In this document: one piece after another, positions 10,826 through 21,160 of the stretch
Position numbering within the stretch: the stretch's first letter is position 1
How the letters are laid out: every line of letters begins with the position of its first letter
Origin: Doryteuthis pealeii
Lineage: Eukaryota > Mollusca > Cephalopoda > Myopsida > Loliginidae
Direction of reading: 5' to 3'
Assembly: GCA_023376005.1 (NCBI GenBank)
Contig: CM042157.1
Coordinates: 52,757,841 to 52,821,840, forward strand
DNA length: 64,000 nt
Notes under the pieces: generated by a model
What the model saw: only the letters and a program-made list of their open reading frames with translations
Databases searched by the model: none
Told to the model about the DNA's origin: nothing
Translations under genes and position numbers: made by a program

Positions 10826-10985
10826 TGTGTGAGCCAAGCCCAATCCTGGATGAGGCTGTTTGCATTTTACTCTGTGCTAATGCACTTAGGAAAAGGCATA
10901 AATTCCCCCTTGGAAAAGACATGAACCCATCTGATAAATGTTTGACCAGATTGATTAGGTTGTGGTGAGCCAGAAGTTATCGCTT
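10826..10985 (+). repeat. tRNA-derived SINE body fragment
   Basis: Shares the 'CCTGGATGAGGCTGTTTGC' type segment and the following aggregate (AATGCACTTAGGAAAAGGCAT) with 23050-23110 and 59490-59550. The head is missing or diverged. Confidence 0.65.
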
Positions 10986-11071
10986 CAACAGACAGAGGTC
11001 GAATGACAAAAATAAGAGGTTTGCGCATATGGATCGCGCAACCTAGAAAAAATAAAATTCGTAAAATTCAA

Positions 11072-11147
11072 CCAATCAGAGGCGTTCCCACTTAAAAAGA
11101 AAAATTATTGAAAGAAGCCTCGCTGATCCTACCTGATTACTATAAAG
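11072..11147 (+). promoter_or_regulatory. GLOD5: candidate GLOD5 core promoter: CCAAT and TATA boxes
   Basis: CCAAT (11072-11076, in AACCAATCAGAGG) lies 65 bp upstream of TATAAAG (11141-11147). Just upstream, GCGCATATGG and TCGCGCAA (11025-11042) are GC-containing sites in otherwise AT-rich DNA. A TATA box here would place initiation near 11170, about 55 bp before the candidate ATG. The motif spacing is textbook, but each motif is short and could occur by chance. Confidence 0.4.
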
Positions 11148-11225
11148 TCTAGGACTTTTTCATTTTCAAGCAGAAAGATTTTGCCTGCCAAAGAGAATCC
11201 TTGTCACTTGTTTTAAGAAATTTTA

Positions 11226-11234
11226 ATGCATAAG
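11226..11234 (+). CDS. GLOD5: candidate GLOD5 first coding exon (Met-His-Lys)
   Basis: ATGCATAAG is followed at once by GTACGA, a possible donor, and ends in phase 0. The next supported exon (12661) also starts in phase 0, so joining keeps the frame. Initiation may instead be internal: the 12661 exon has its own Met ([11 protein letters not shown]) just before the domain. Evidence is positional only: downstream of CCAAT/TATA motifs, correct phase and a GT donor. The start context is poor (T at -3). Without transcripts the two starts cannot be separated. Confidence 0.33.
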
Positions 11235-11850
11235 GTACGAACTATCTTTCTATCTTTCTCTCTTTAAATAATCATCGCTTTAAGAGACAATCTAAATATC
11301 AGTACAAATACAGCTTGACTGATGATTATTTGGACATACAAACTTTAACGTTCTTTCTCATTGTGTGAATTGTAAAATATTTTATTACATTTTACATTTG
11401 AACTTTAAAAAAAGAACTTTGGCGGAACCTCGCCCAGTATTCGATGCTACTCTTTTGTATACATTCTTGTTAATACAATTTTGTTTGTTTAATCAAGAGT
11501 TTTGTCTTCTATGCCATTTTGCTTGATTTATTTATGGTCTTTAAATGTTTGAACACTTTTATTGAATATTGACATCCAACAGCTCCTACTTATCACCATG
11601 AGGTCTAGAAGGAAAACTCTGAAAACTTGTTAAACTCTACTTAAAAACTGACCCTGTGTTGCATCTTGTTCACGAGGAAAGAGTTGGGTAAATACATAAA
11701 ATATATTATAAAATTTGATAACTAGATAAATTAGAAAGTTCTTAAAGATGACAAATGCATTCACATAGATGCATAGATCTAAGAAACATGTTTGATGAAA
11801 AAGAAAGTGCTTATTAAAAGGACATATGTGGCATCACCTGCTGTAATCTC
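11235..11850 (+). other. candidate first GLOD5 intron, left part
   Basis: AT-rich sequence. A SINE 3' fragment at 11615-11695 (TTAAACTCTACTTAAAAACT) matches 23155-23215. No coding block. Confidence 0.45.
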
Positions 11851-12262
11851 AATCATCCCTATTTGGTTGTTTTTCTACAAGGCATCCAGAATCCATGCAG
11901 AGCTGGTTGATGAAGAATTTTGCTGGTCAATCTACACTGGTTTGTCCATGTATAGGTTTTCACAGGAGAACATCCCTTATGAGTTCATCTTTGCTTCTCC
12001 AGCAGTGTCAAGCATGTCTTGTTCGTCTTACTTGGATGGTTTGAATGATAGGGGGTGAGTGGCCATACACCTGCTTTTTTGTGGGGTGCTGCTTCCAGGA
12101 TTTTTTCAAGACATGTAATTCTTGTCTAGCCTTTTCTCTATGTTTTTCATTAGTCCAAGTGGTGCAGCCATACTTTAGCACTGACATGGCTACAGTTTGA
12201 TAGAATTGATTCTTTATCTTATCAGAGAGATCAGATTTCCATATGATTGATAATCCATTCAT
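11850..12262 (-). pseudogene. RTE-type LINE, 3' end of reverse transcriptase ORF
   Basis: On the - strand the readable pieces include VLKYGCTTWT, SWKQHPTKKQVYGH, PIIQTIQVRRTRHA and, after a frame change, SKDELIRDVLL and QLCMDSGC. This order is the C-terminal end of the RTE-clade ORF, common in mollusc genomes. The same block is at 61140-61491 on the + strand. The copy is truncated at its 5' end and frameshifted near 12010. It lies in the candidate first intron, antisense to GLOD5. Confidence 0.82.
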
Positions 12263-12274
12263 AGAGGGAGTATA

Positions 12275-12340
12275 AAAAGTGTAAATAATCAAAATGAGGA
12301 GTGAAAGAATCAAAATGAGGAGTGAAAGAATCAAAATTCA
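12275..12340. repeat. short tandem repeat, about 25-bp unit
   Basis: AATCAAAATGAGGAGTGAAAG occurs twice, with a third partial unit (AATCAAAATTCAG). It abuts the LINE fragment. Confidence 0.8.
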
Positions 12341-12633
12341 GAGTCACTTTCATTTTTAAGCAGACAAGATGAATTGTCTGCATAAATAATTTTCATTGAT
12401 GATATAAAAAGAAAGTTAGTGCTTTAACAAATTCAGATGGAAGGAAAAACCTAGATAAACATTTTTGGCCTATTTAATGCTACTGTTCTAGACTGCATTG
12501 TATTTCAAATCACACTTGTGGCAGGCAACATTTAAGTAGTTAGGAACAAACTCCTCCCCTGTCCTACTTTCCTTTCCTTGAAAGCAAGAAAACAGAATTT
12601 ACTATGTTCTTAAAGCACTAGGATTTTCATTAG

Positions 12634-12828
<195 letters not shown>

Positions 12829-13028
12829 TGATATACTTAAGGATAGATTGCATACTTATATCTATATTTTAGATATATATTAGATGTGTGAAAGGATTCC
12901 CACTGCTCATTCTTCTTTTTTTTTCATTTTGAAAACAAAAGAATAAAAACACAGTAGAAAACTATTATTATTAAAAAAAAACCCAAAAAACAATAAAACA
13001 CTGGAAACATTTAGACACACCTATTACG

Positions 13029-13034
<6 letters not shown>

Positions 13035-13101
<67 letters not shown>
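13035..13101. repeat. (TG)n microsatellite, interrupted
   Basis: About 30 TG units with TATG interruptions. Confidence 0.95.
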
Positions 13102-13102
<1 letters not shown>

Positions 13103-13229
13103 CACATATAAAGAGTGTGGCAGGAGAGAACAGTTAATAATATTAACTTTGACAAATTACAATTACTTTTTTAATAATAAATGTTTAGTTCCTATTATAT
13201 TTGATTATTCTATTACTTCTGCCCCCTCC

Positions 13230-13230
13230 T

Positions 13231-13292
<62 letters not shown>
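13230..13292. repeat. (TC)n(TA)n compound microsatellite
   Basis: About 12 TC units followed by about 20 TA units. Confidence 0.96.
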
Positions 13293-13295
<3 letters not shown>

Positions 13296-13462
13296 AAAAT
13301 GGTTTTGAAAAGCGTGTGCATTGTGAGATGTTATAATAAATACAATTTCACAATTTTTTTTTCTTCTCAAAAAGATATCTTCGGTCACGTCTCATCAGAG
13401 AAGCATACCGTGACACTAATGTTTGTATGAGGAATAATGTGTAAAATTAGCAGATGTGGAAG

Positions 13463-13465
<3 letters not shown>
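13293..13465. repeat. TA-bordered repeat module with TTCGGTCACGTCTCATCAG
   Basis: A 173-bp block between (TA)n at 13292 and A18(TA)n at 13466. It contains CTTCGGTCACGTCTCATCAG near 13378. Similar TTCGG and CATCAG motifs occur in the fold-back at 9191-9744 and in the MITE at 14251-14557, so these may be related non-autonomous elements. Confidence 0.5.
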
Positions 13466-13497
<32 letters not shown>

Positions 13498-13502
13498 TAT
13501 AT
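13466..13502. repeat. A-run plus (TA)n
   Basis: About 18 A followed by about 10 TA units. Confidence 0.95.
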
Positions 13503-14221
13503 GTCGGTCATGTCTCAATGTATACCTTTTGTCAGTAAAACATATCCAAATGTAGCGGATTTTTGAGATGTTGGCAACAAGACGAAACAATTTAAACGGA
13601 AGGGGATGGGTATTAAGAAATGTGACGGTTGGAATTCAAAAGATTTTTAGTAAAGGAATTTTTTACGATTAATTATTTTTAAAAAAATGTTATTTTTAAG
13701 TTCTGTATTTCATAAAAGATTAGACATTTACTATATTTTGTTTTTATATATAAAGTAAATAAAAAAGTTATGGGCGGAATATGTTATTATTTTAGAAATA
13801 CATGATAAAAAATTGATTTGTTGGAAAAAGAGAAAGAAAAAGAAAAAAACGAATGACTCACAGGGAAAAAAAATCCAGTGTATTGCAATAAATATTGAAA
13901 AAATGTTCAATATGTAGGTTGAGCTGGTTAGAGAACTGAATAAGTAATAAAAGCTTACTACACGAGTTTCACCAAAAGGATCTTCAGAGCAACTCTACCA
14001 GAAAGTTATTTAGACAAACGAATAAATATATACAAGAACACAGTGCAATTATCATAGTGGGGGAACAAAACACATAAATACACAGTTAATGAGTAAGCAG
14101 CCATCTATTTTTGTGCCTATATCCCTTTTTAATATCCCAGATCTTTGATTTAGCAATTCTTTAGCATGTGGGTACATAGCATTAGCTAGCTTTAGAGAAG
14201 ACAAAATTTATCACCTGCCTT

Positions 14222-14250
<29 letters not shown>

Positions 14251-14256
<6 letters not shown>

Positions 14257-14557
14257 AAAATGAAAAAACAAAAGATGTTTACAAACTGAATGGGCTCATC
14301 AGGAGAGAGTGTGCAAACCGTTTCGGGGCCTTTCTCTCGACGGTTTAAAAAAGCAACACCGGCCCTTCCTCACTAATATATGAGGACCCTCGTAATATCA
14401 TGCATCGACCCCACGTGGGTTGGTCATCAACAAAAAATAAGACGGGAAAAATGACCGTTAGCAAAAACAGAACGCTGCTAGTCAAACGTTGGAATTAATC
14501 AAAAACAGAACAGCCCATTCAGTTTGTAAACATCTTTTGTTTTTTCATTTTATCATA
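14251..14557. mobile_element. MITE-like element with perfect 44-bp terminal inverted repeats
   Basis: Bases 14251-14294 and 14514-14557 are exact reverse complements over 44 bases (outer end TATGATAAAATGAAAAAAC). The 219-bp interior includes CCGTTTCGGGGCC and GGGCTCATCAGGAGAGAG and has no coding capacity. A (TA)n tract (14225-14253) abuts the left end; another lies 35 bp beyond the right end (14592-14639). It fits a non-autonomous cut-and-paste transposon. The target-site duplication is obscured by the TA tract. Confidence 0.8.
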
Positions 14558-14589
14558 TTCATACTGTCGGATTAATTTCATTTTATTTT

Positions 14590-14591
<2 letters not shown>

Positions 14592-14639
<48 letters not shown>
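14592..14639. repeat. (AT)n microsatellite
   Basis: About 24 AT units. Confidence 0.96.
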
Positions 14640-14641
<2 letters not shown>

Positions 14642-14679
14642 CTAACCCATTGGCACAAGCCAGTCAATTTCTGAAGTAG

Positions 14680-14850
14680 AGTTTTCCTTTTCCTAGATTG
14701 GTTGCCTAACCAAGGTTAAAGAACCCAGTCTTCCCTACTATTTACCCATGGAGGGAGAATATTTGGATACATACATTTCCTAATTGTATTAGCACCATGG
14801 GAAATGCAATCAGTCTCATAGATCTGCATTGTCTTATTCTTTCTCATATA
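14680..14850 (-). repeat. tRNA-derived SINE body fragment
   Basis: Matches the body of the SINE at 8715-9118, for example the segments around GAACCCAGTCTTCCCTAC and GGAGGGAGAATAT. The head region is degraded. Confidence 0.7.
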
Positions 14851-15850
14851 TAAAGAAGACATATTGGAAAATCAGATTAACTGATTTCACTAGTGGTCTA
14901 GAGTCATTGGAATGAACATTAATATATTACCAAAAATGGATTTTACATTCTAAACAAGAAAATTTATGTAAACCACAAATATTGAATAAATGTAAAGCTT
15001 CATTCTTAATACTATTGATCACTCCTTGTACCATCTAAATACATAAAGCTAATTTTAAGTAGTTGTCTCACATGTCTCAATATTACCATTCATAAAATAG
15101 GAAGATAATATAAAGAATAAAGAAGTTGCAATGACTGATAGGGACAGATGGCAAGAGAGAGAGTCAAGGAAATCTATGCTATCAACTTGTTGATGATGAT
15201 GATGATGAGGAGGAGGATGATGATGGTATAAACACCAGTGAACACAAAGGTATCAGTGCTATAGGAAATATAAACAGCCTTGTCCAGTATTTGATCTTGA
15301 ATTGCTGAGTCCATTTCCAATGATAGTAATTGTTACACCATACATATATATTCATGCAATTTTATTTTGGTTTACAGAGTTCCAATACTGTAGAATAAGG
15401 TAATAAATAATATCTAATGATATCTGTTTTGATTGTTTAATGTTCCACTAGATATTAATAAAACCCTATCATCATTGGTTTTAAAATAAATTGACTTTTT
15501 ATGAAAAAAAATTACAGGGGTGTACTTATTTATGAACAATACTTTGCTCTCTGAAATTGAAATTTCAAATAGAAAAAAAAACTACACCAGGAGTTATCTC
15601 CCCCTGTCTAGTATTCAAACACACGGAAATCCAAACCTAATTTAAGTGAGCATGAAAAAAAAAGATCCCCCTCGCTAAAAAAAACAAAAAAAAAACTGTT
15701 ACTATTAAGTTGTAAATTGGATTAGAAATGGTATTATTCTCAAACAGACATCTTGCTATGATGTGCCTTTTTTGCTCTGCTACAGTCATATATTTACAAA
15801 AATCAAATCATTATGATAGAGATGTTAAGATATGCCACCTTAGATAATCA
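14851..15850. other. no gene seen
   Basis: AT-rich intron sequence with a (GAT)n-like tract at about 15192-15225. No exon or recognisable transposon. Confidence 0.5.
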
Positions 15851-16324
15851 AATGAACAGGAGAACACCTGTACACAATTGATAACCAGATAACTCACATT
15901 TTTATATCAGTATTAGGTGAAGTAGAAAATCAGGACAAATATTCAAGAGGAAGGTTCATTGAGATAAAGAGACAATATTTTTAGTTAACTGGAGCAATTG
16001 CATCAGCAAGGACTACTAAAAAGAGAATAAATACTGCTGTTTTTTATGCATTATCAGTTAGGATGGTCCAAGGAGATTGGGGGTGGGGTGGCTTTACTCT
16101 CAGTGTGGCAATGATATGTGGAGGTGTCTTTTTATTATCTTGATTGCATTCATTACAAAAAATGACTTTTGTCATTATCGGTCATTATTCTGTGTCATTT
16201 CATTTTAGTAAGTGATCTATATTTTGAACTTTGTCCTTGATTTTTTAAGTGGGTTGGGGAAGGGTGATGGATTTAACTTAGTACACAAATTCTATATCCA
16301 AGATTTTCATATTAGAAATAATCT

Positions 16325-16612
16325 TCTTAGAGATTGGAGGGCATACAAAGAAGCATGACAGAACTAATAAAAAGAGTAAAAGATTATAGTTACAGGGAGA
16401 AATTAGTGAGAAGATTAAATACTATACTAGAAATAAGAATGAGATGTGATCTCATTGAAATGTTCAAAATAATAAATGAGACTACTAATTATGATAAAGA
16501 TTTTTTAAATATTTCTCCTCAAAATGAAAATTTACTCCCAAGGCAGATTTCACAAAATAAGTCTATTAACCAATTTGATTCTTTTGCTTATAGAGTAATA
16601 TATTTTTAGAAC
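16325..16612 (+). pseudogene. CR1/L2-like LINE, C-terminal reverse transcriptase fragment
   Basis: The peptide starts MEGIQRSMTELIKRVKDYSY and continues with REKLVRRLN, LEIRMRCDLIEMFKIINE. This is the family signature LE.VQRR.T..I......SYEERL..L...TLE.RR.R.DLI..YKI found after the RT thumb in CR1/L2/Jockey-type LINEs. The 5' part is missing. The duplicate at 41480-41735 is the same fragment with extra frameshifts. Confidence 0.72.
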
Positions 16613-17154
16613 AAATTGCATTAATCAGATCAATAGCATAAAAAAATTATTATCAATTTGGATCATTTCAGAAAAAAGGTGAGATGAAGAATTTAAGAGG
16701 AACATTTTTGGGAACTATCGGATGAATTACTTATGAAAATTTGTATCGGGATTAGCGCCGCGAAGCACCAATACCAACATGGGGGATATCTTCTAATTCC
16801 AGAGTACGGGTAAATTTGCTTTGTAAATATACCGGGGAAAATATCCTAGTTCCGATATACAAACGAATAAACCTTTTCAAGTACAAAGGGAAGATAATTT
16901 CAAGGGGGCGGGAAAAATACGCAGTTTTAAATCGGATGCTGAATGAAAGAAAACACGATAACAAATATTAAGGTTTAACAATTTTAATGTAACAAATAAA
17001 ATAGATAGAAGAAAGAAGAAGGAATAAATGTCAATTTGATAGAGGGTGGCGTAGAACTAATAGATAGATAGAGAAAGAGATTTAGATGTAAGTGTTTGCA
17101 AAAAACGATGGTTTTGCGGGGGAACTTATCTTTGAGCCCGGTAACAAGTGTTCA

Positions 17155-17295
17155 TTTGTCGTAATTTCGTAGTTCTCAGATAGATGAATTTCGTAGTTCT
17201 TTGAATGTAGATTTCGTAGTTGAATGTCGAGAGTTCTTTGAATATAGATTTTGTAGTTGAATGTCGAGAGTTCTTTGAATGTAGATTTCGTGTTA
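17155..17295. repeat. imperfect tandem repeat, about 38-bp unit
   Basis: Three to four units of the type ATTTCGTAGTT..... TTCTTTGAATGTAG. The same is seen at 42272-42395. Confidence 0.8.
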
Positions 17296-17524
17296 CAATA
17301 AGGTAGCGTATGCTACAAATTTCCTTATTGTTCTTGGTTGTTGAATTTCGAGTGAGTGCCGGCTTGTCCTTTTTTCATTCTCGAGGGAGTTAGACTCTAA
17401 TTCCTCAAAGCATGGTTGATTTTCATCGACCTGTGAGGTAGCATTGCTACAAAGATCCTCACAGGTGGCCATCTGCTGCAACACTGAAGTTTCAAAGGCG
17501 AAAATTCTCCCTTGCCCTTATCCG

Positions 17525-17642
17525 TGACGTCACATTTCTCTCTGTAAGCTAGGCCCTTCCTTCTCCCAAAGGCGTACGTGTGGATGACAGTGTAGTAGCG
17601 CTAGGGTCAAAGCGCTGGGACGAAGCAGCAACCGTGACGTCA
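17525..17642. promoter_or_regulatory. pair of perfect CRE palindromes
   Basis: TGACGTCA occurs at 17525-17532 and 17635-17642, both within CCGTGACGTCA. Between them is a locally GC-richer stretch with AGCGCTAGGG and AGCGCTGGG. The copies in segment C are at 42618-42625 and 42725-42732. The 8-mer is the full CREB/ATF site. No gene start is apparent nearby, so a transposon or LTR promoter is one possibility. Confidence 0.4.
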
Positions 17643-18351
17643 TGGCTTCTCAGAAGATTCTTCATATTTTTAATTTTAATTTTAATTTTAACAACATAAA
17701 TTTTGATATTTGATCTGTACATAATATTATATCAACAGTGTATATGTTCTGTGCAAGGATTTTATTGTTTTTTGTTAAAGTTTGATATGAGAAGATAGAA
17801 AAAGAAAGAAGATGCTCAAGGAGACATAATAAACAAATGAATAAATAAATACCATCTTAACTATCTACTTACATTAATCTTCAGAATTTAGTATGGCTCT
17901 TGTGAAAGTATTGTGATTGATAGTGAAATCTAATTCCCTTATACCCATTTCAAGTTTGTCTTGCAGTTCCATTACAACTGAATAATGAGTATGATCCTTG
18001 CAAGATATCCAATACTTGTGACCTTGTGTCACATCCTACTTGAGGCGAATGGGTAGAGTGTGACATACCTATGAATGCATTTGCTTTTACTATAAAGGTC
18101 AGTGGGTGAGCCAGTTACAAAATTAATTCTTTGCACACCATTTCTTCTGAGATCACTTTCAATACCTGTCTTAGCCAACCTCTCTCTGCTACACTCTCTC
18201 ACCTTTGCTGATATACTACAGCAGTATTGGAGTTGTAACTAACAATTGGTTTTTGGGTTTTTTTCATAAAATTTAACGATACTTAAAAAGGAAACATGCA
18301 TACATCAAATTTAGTCTGGCACATTGGCCAAAGATTACATACAGTACCTTC

Positions 18352-18405
18352 TATTATTAAGCAGTCAGCCATTTAAGCACTTAACAGGCTCATGACTGCT
18401 TAATT
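18352..18405 (-). repeat. 5S rRNA-derived fragment
   Basis: On the - strand it reads TTAAGCAG, then GAGCCTGTTAAG.GCTTAAATGG, aligning in order to 5S box A (CTAAGCAG) and box C (GCCTGGTTAGTACTTGGATGG). It is repeated in segment C at about 43440-43490. Confidence 0.6.
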
Positions 18406-18826
18406 TTAAATGTACCTATGATAGTATCGAAAAAAAGATTTATAAAAAGAAAATCGAATGTTATCTTTTTTCCAACCGTAGAAAAAATAAAAATTACAAT
18501 AGAAAAGTTGTGGAGACAAAGTTGTGATTTAAAATAATTTATTCAATAAAATAAAAATTTGAGGTCTTGCATAATGAGTCCCTTATGCTTATATTTAACA
18601 ATGGCATGAAGCCGAAAAAAGGAAAAAACTTCAATCAACACAAACAAATTCTTACTTGGAGTGGATAATAACAAATTAAAACAATTTCTTCTTTCTCCTT
18701 TTCTTTCCTTGTCTTGATACAAATCTTACTGCTGCTGCTGCTAGGGTTAACCGTTTGGGGGTAACGAGCTGACGACACTTGTTGTTTACATTCTTTCAGA
18801 TCCCTGTTTTTACAGAAAATAAATCT

Positions 18827-19391
18827 TCGGCAAAATTGCCGATACAATACAAAGTGTCTAAGGATTTAGACACTTATTCTCATAGAGATATCTCAATATT
18901 TCTCAAAAATTTCTTCAAAATAGGCTACAAAGCCTTAGCAAAAATAAGTTTGTTTACAATACAAATTAAATCGGTCGCAAACCGATTTTTACATAAAATT
19001 TACTCTCTCTGAGAGTAATTTACTTATATGATTTTCAAATAAGTAATAAATAACACGAAGGCTTTGCCCAATATGCAATATTTTGACAATCTTCGTCTAT
19101 CCTGTTATTAAAAATAATTCTAATGTTGAATCTTTCCAACGTGACAAATCTTCTTTCAATCAAATACAAAATAATTTTACTCACTCTGTGAGTAATATAC
19201 TTTATTTAAATTATCAAATAAAGTAAAAATAATATCAGGGTAACTAAGACAAAAACGTTGAATTGTCTATCTTCGTTAATCTTGTAATACAAAATACAAC
19301 ATTGACTCTTAATCAACGTTTTCATATAAATTTACTGCTAAGTAAATTTAAATTAATTTCACTGAACAAGTGAAAGACATTAATAAATGTC
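18827..19391. other. cluster of at least ten perfect short hairpins
   Basis: Within 565 bp there are consecutive inverted repeats with unrelated stems. TCGGCAA (18827-18842); AAGTGTCTAA, loop 4 (18852-18875); palindrome GAGATATCTC (18885-18894); AGGCT, loop 4 (18922-18935); AAATCGGT, loop 5 (18968-18988); TACTCTC, loop 3 (19001-19017); TTACTTAT, loop 11 (19020-19046); TTACTCAC, loop 3 (19177-19195); TACTTTATTT, loop 8 (19198-19225); TAAATTTACT, loop 4 (19327-19350); TTTCACT, loop 5 (19357-19375); GACATT, loop 4 (19376-19391). Weaker AGACAA/TTGTCT stems lie between (about 19250 and 19427). It is not coding and matches no family I recognise. Confidence 0.75.
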
Positions 19392-19594
19392 ACATAACAT
19401 CATAATACCAAGATAACTAAGACAAAAGCATTGAATTGTCTATCTTCGTTATTCCTGGATTTTTAATATTTTTTACATTGGAGGTCAATGGAGACAGGCA
19501 AAATTTCTGACACGACCCTTCTAAAAATAAAATCCTGTCTGTCGATTTTCGCGCGGCCAGTCAATAAAAAGGGTTCAGTCCTGCGTCTTAATGA

Positions 19595-19817
19595 CCAAAT
19601 AAGGCAAGAACGCTGTCTACAACTCAAATGACTCACCAGGAGTTTCCAGGAAAGATTTTAACTCTTACCAAATAAGGGTAAAACGCTGTTTACAACTCAA
19701 AAATTACACACCAGGAGAGTTTTCTAGGAAAGACCCAACTTTTACCAAATAAGGGTAAAACGCTGTTTACAACTCAAATTTACAGACACCAGGAGGGTTT
19801 TTCCAGGAAAGATTTAC
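19595..19817. repeat. three tandem copies of a 73-77 bp unit
   Basis: Units start at AAATAAGG (19597, 19670, 19747). Each contains CGCTGT.TACAACTCAAA, CACCAGGAG and a CCAGGAAAGA-type end. Present again in segment C at about 44665-44885. Confidence 0.88.
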
Positions 19818-19949
19818 AAAAATTACTAATTTTCTTACCGGCTTGAAACGCCAGTTACAATTTTCAAAAATATAGATATAAAAAAAAAACTCTTAATCAA
19901 TTTTTTAAGAAAAAAAATTCTCAAAATAGTTGTTATTTACTCATTTGTT

Positions 19950-20000
19950 GAGTCTGGCAGGCTCATTGCTGTTTAACTTCAGTGATCTAAAGGTAACCCG
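19950..20000 (-). repeat. 5S rRNA-derived fragment
   Basis: On the - strand GATCACTGAAGTTAAACAGC then GAGCCTG follows the 5S order GATCTCGGAAGCTAAGCAGG...GGGCCTGG. The segment C copy is at about 45010-45065. Confidence 0.55.
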
Positions 20001-20446
20001 TGCTATCAGTATGATAAAATATATTTTTAAAATGTTTGTACAATCAATGAAAGAATGTAATATATGTTCTTATGCTCTTAATTCATTTTCTTAGAGATTT
20101 AATAAATTTCATATTTATTAAAGTAAGCATTAATTTAATTGAATAACTTTATTTGTTTAATTTTTAAAGAAAATTTCTTTATATAAATTAAGATTAAAAA
20201 GCTATTTTAATAATTTAATACCGAATAAAATTAAACTTATTGATAAATGTTTATTGTTTAAACAATGAAAAAAATACTACTAACAATTAATTACTTCATT
20301 ACAGTTAATTTAAATAAATATATTGCACATGAAAAATAGCATCAGTAAAAAAAATAGCCATAAACAGTTTTTGTATTAAGAATAAATGTAAATAATTTTA
20401 AAAAATTCCTAATTGGATTTGTAAAATTTGAAATAAAAATTGACTG

Positions 20447-20520
20447 TATGTAGCTCAGTTGGTAAAGCCAATGTTTGTAACATTTGTTTATTGTAACTCA
20501 CTTTTCTTTTCCTACTATTA
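20447..20520 (+). repeat. tRNA-like A-box remnant
   Basis: TAGCTCAGTTGGTAAAGC (20451-20468) is a near-perfect tRNA 5' region with A box. No matching B box or acceptor closure follows, so it is a tRNA or SINE relic. Also at 45516 in segment C. Confidence 0.45.
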
Positions 20521-20724
20521 AACCAAATGACTTGTTATGACAAATCCTCCACCCAAATATGATTTGTTTAAGAAATAATTTTCATTAACTTCATGTGTTT
20601 GGTTTGTTTTACGGCATATCAACCTCAGTGGGTCATTTAATGCTGACAACAAAGTTTTGAAATAAATTCATTCTTAATGGATAATCACATTTTGTTTATA
20701 AACACGTTTTTCTATTTAACCCAT

Positions 20725-21160
20725 AGATGGGACCCTAACAGGTACTACCACTCCCTTTCATATGTATTGATAAATTGATAGAAATAATTTTCATTAAGTT
20801 CATGTGTATTGATAAATACTAGTGGTTAACCTTCAGCCACCATCTTCTATGATAAAAAGGGGTGAGTGAATATAGGTGGGACAATCATATAGTTGCTAGG
20901 GCTTGACATGACCAGCCAATTGATCAAATGGGACCTCTCTAACTGCCCATCTAGCCAAGCAAGGTTCGAAGTGGAGTATTGCATGTCACGTTACCACTTG
21001 GTGCCCAAATCACAGACTGCTCAGCCACCACAATCCTGTCCTCTGGCATTATGGATCACCACCCATGGCCAACAGGTGGTTCCATTGAGGGGAGAGTCTT
21101 AGTACTTTGCAGCAGTGCAATTAGCATATTCTACAGTCTCAGTCAACAAGGTGGGTACTT
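20725..21160 (+). repeat. unclassified interspersed repeat, copy in segment A
   Basis: Same family as 2945-3560 (opposite strand) and 45783-46230. It starts with the CCCTAACAGGTACTACCACT block. Short frames within it are not conserved between the diverged copies. Confidence 0.65.

Noticed and set aside
11792..12058. 88-codon + strand frame as a GLOD5 5' exon
   Set aside because: It is the antisense of an RTE LINE fragment and lacks splice signals in the right phase.
18827..19391. CRISPR array or integron-like repeats
   Set aside because: Stems are all different, spacing is irregular, and the context is animal intron DNA. There is no repeat-spacer periodicity.
20451..20468. Functional tRNA gene
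   Set aside because: A good A box, but no B box, anticodon arm or acceptor pairing downstream.
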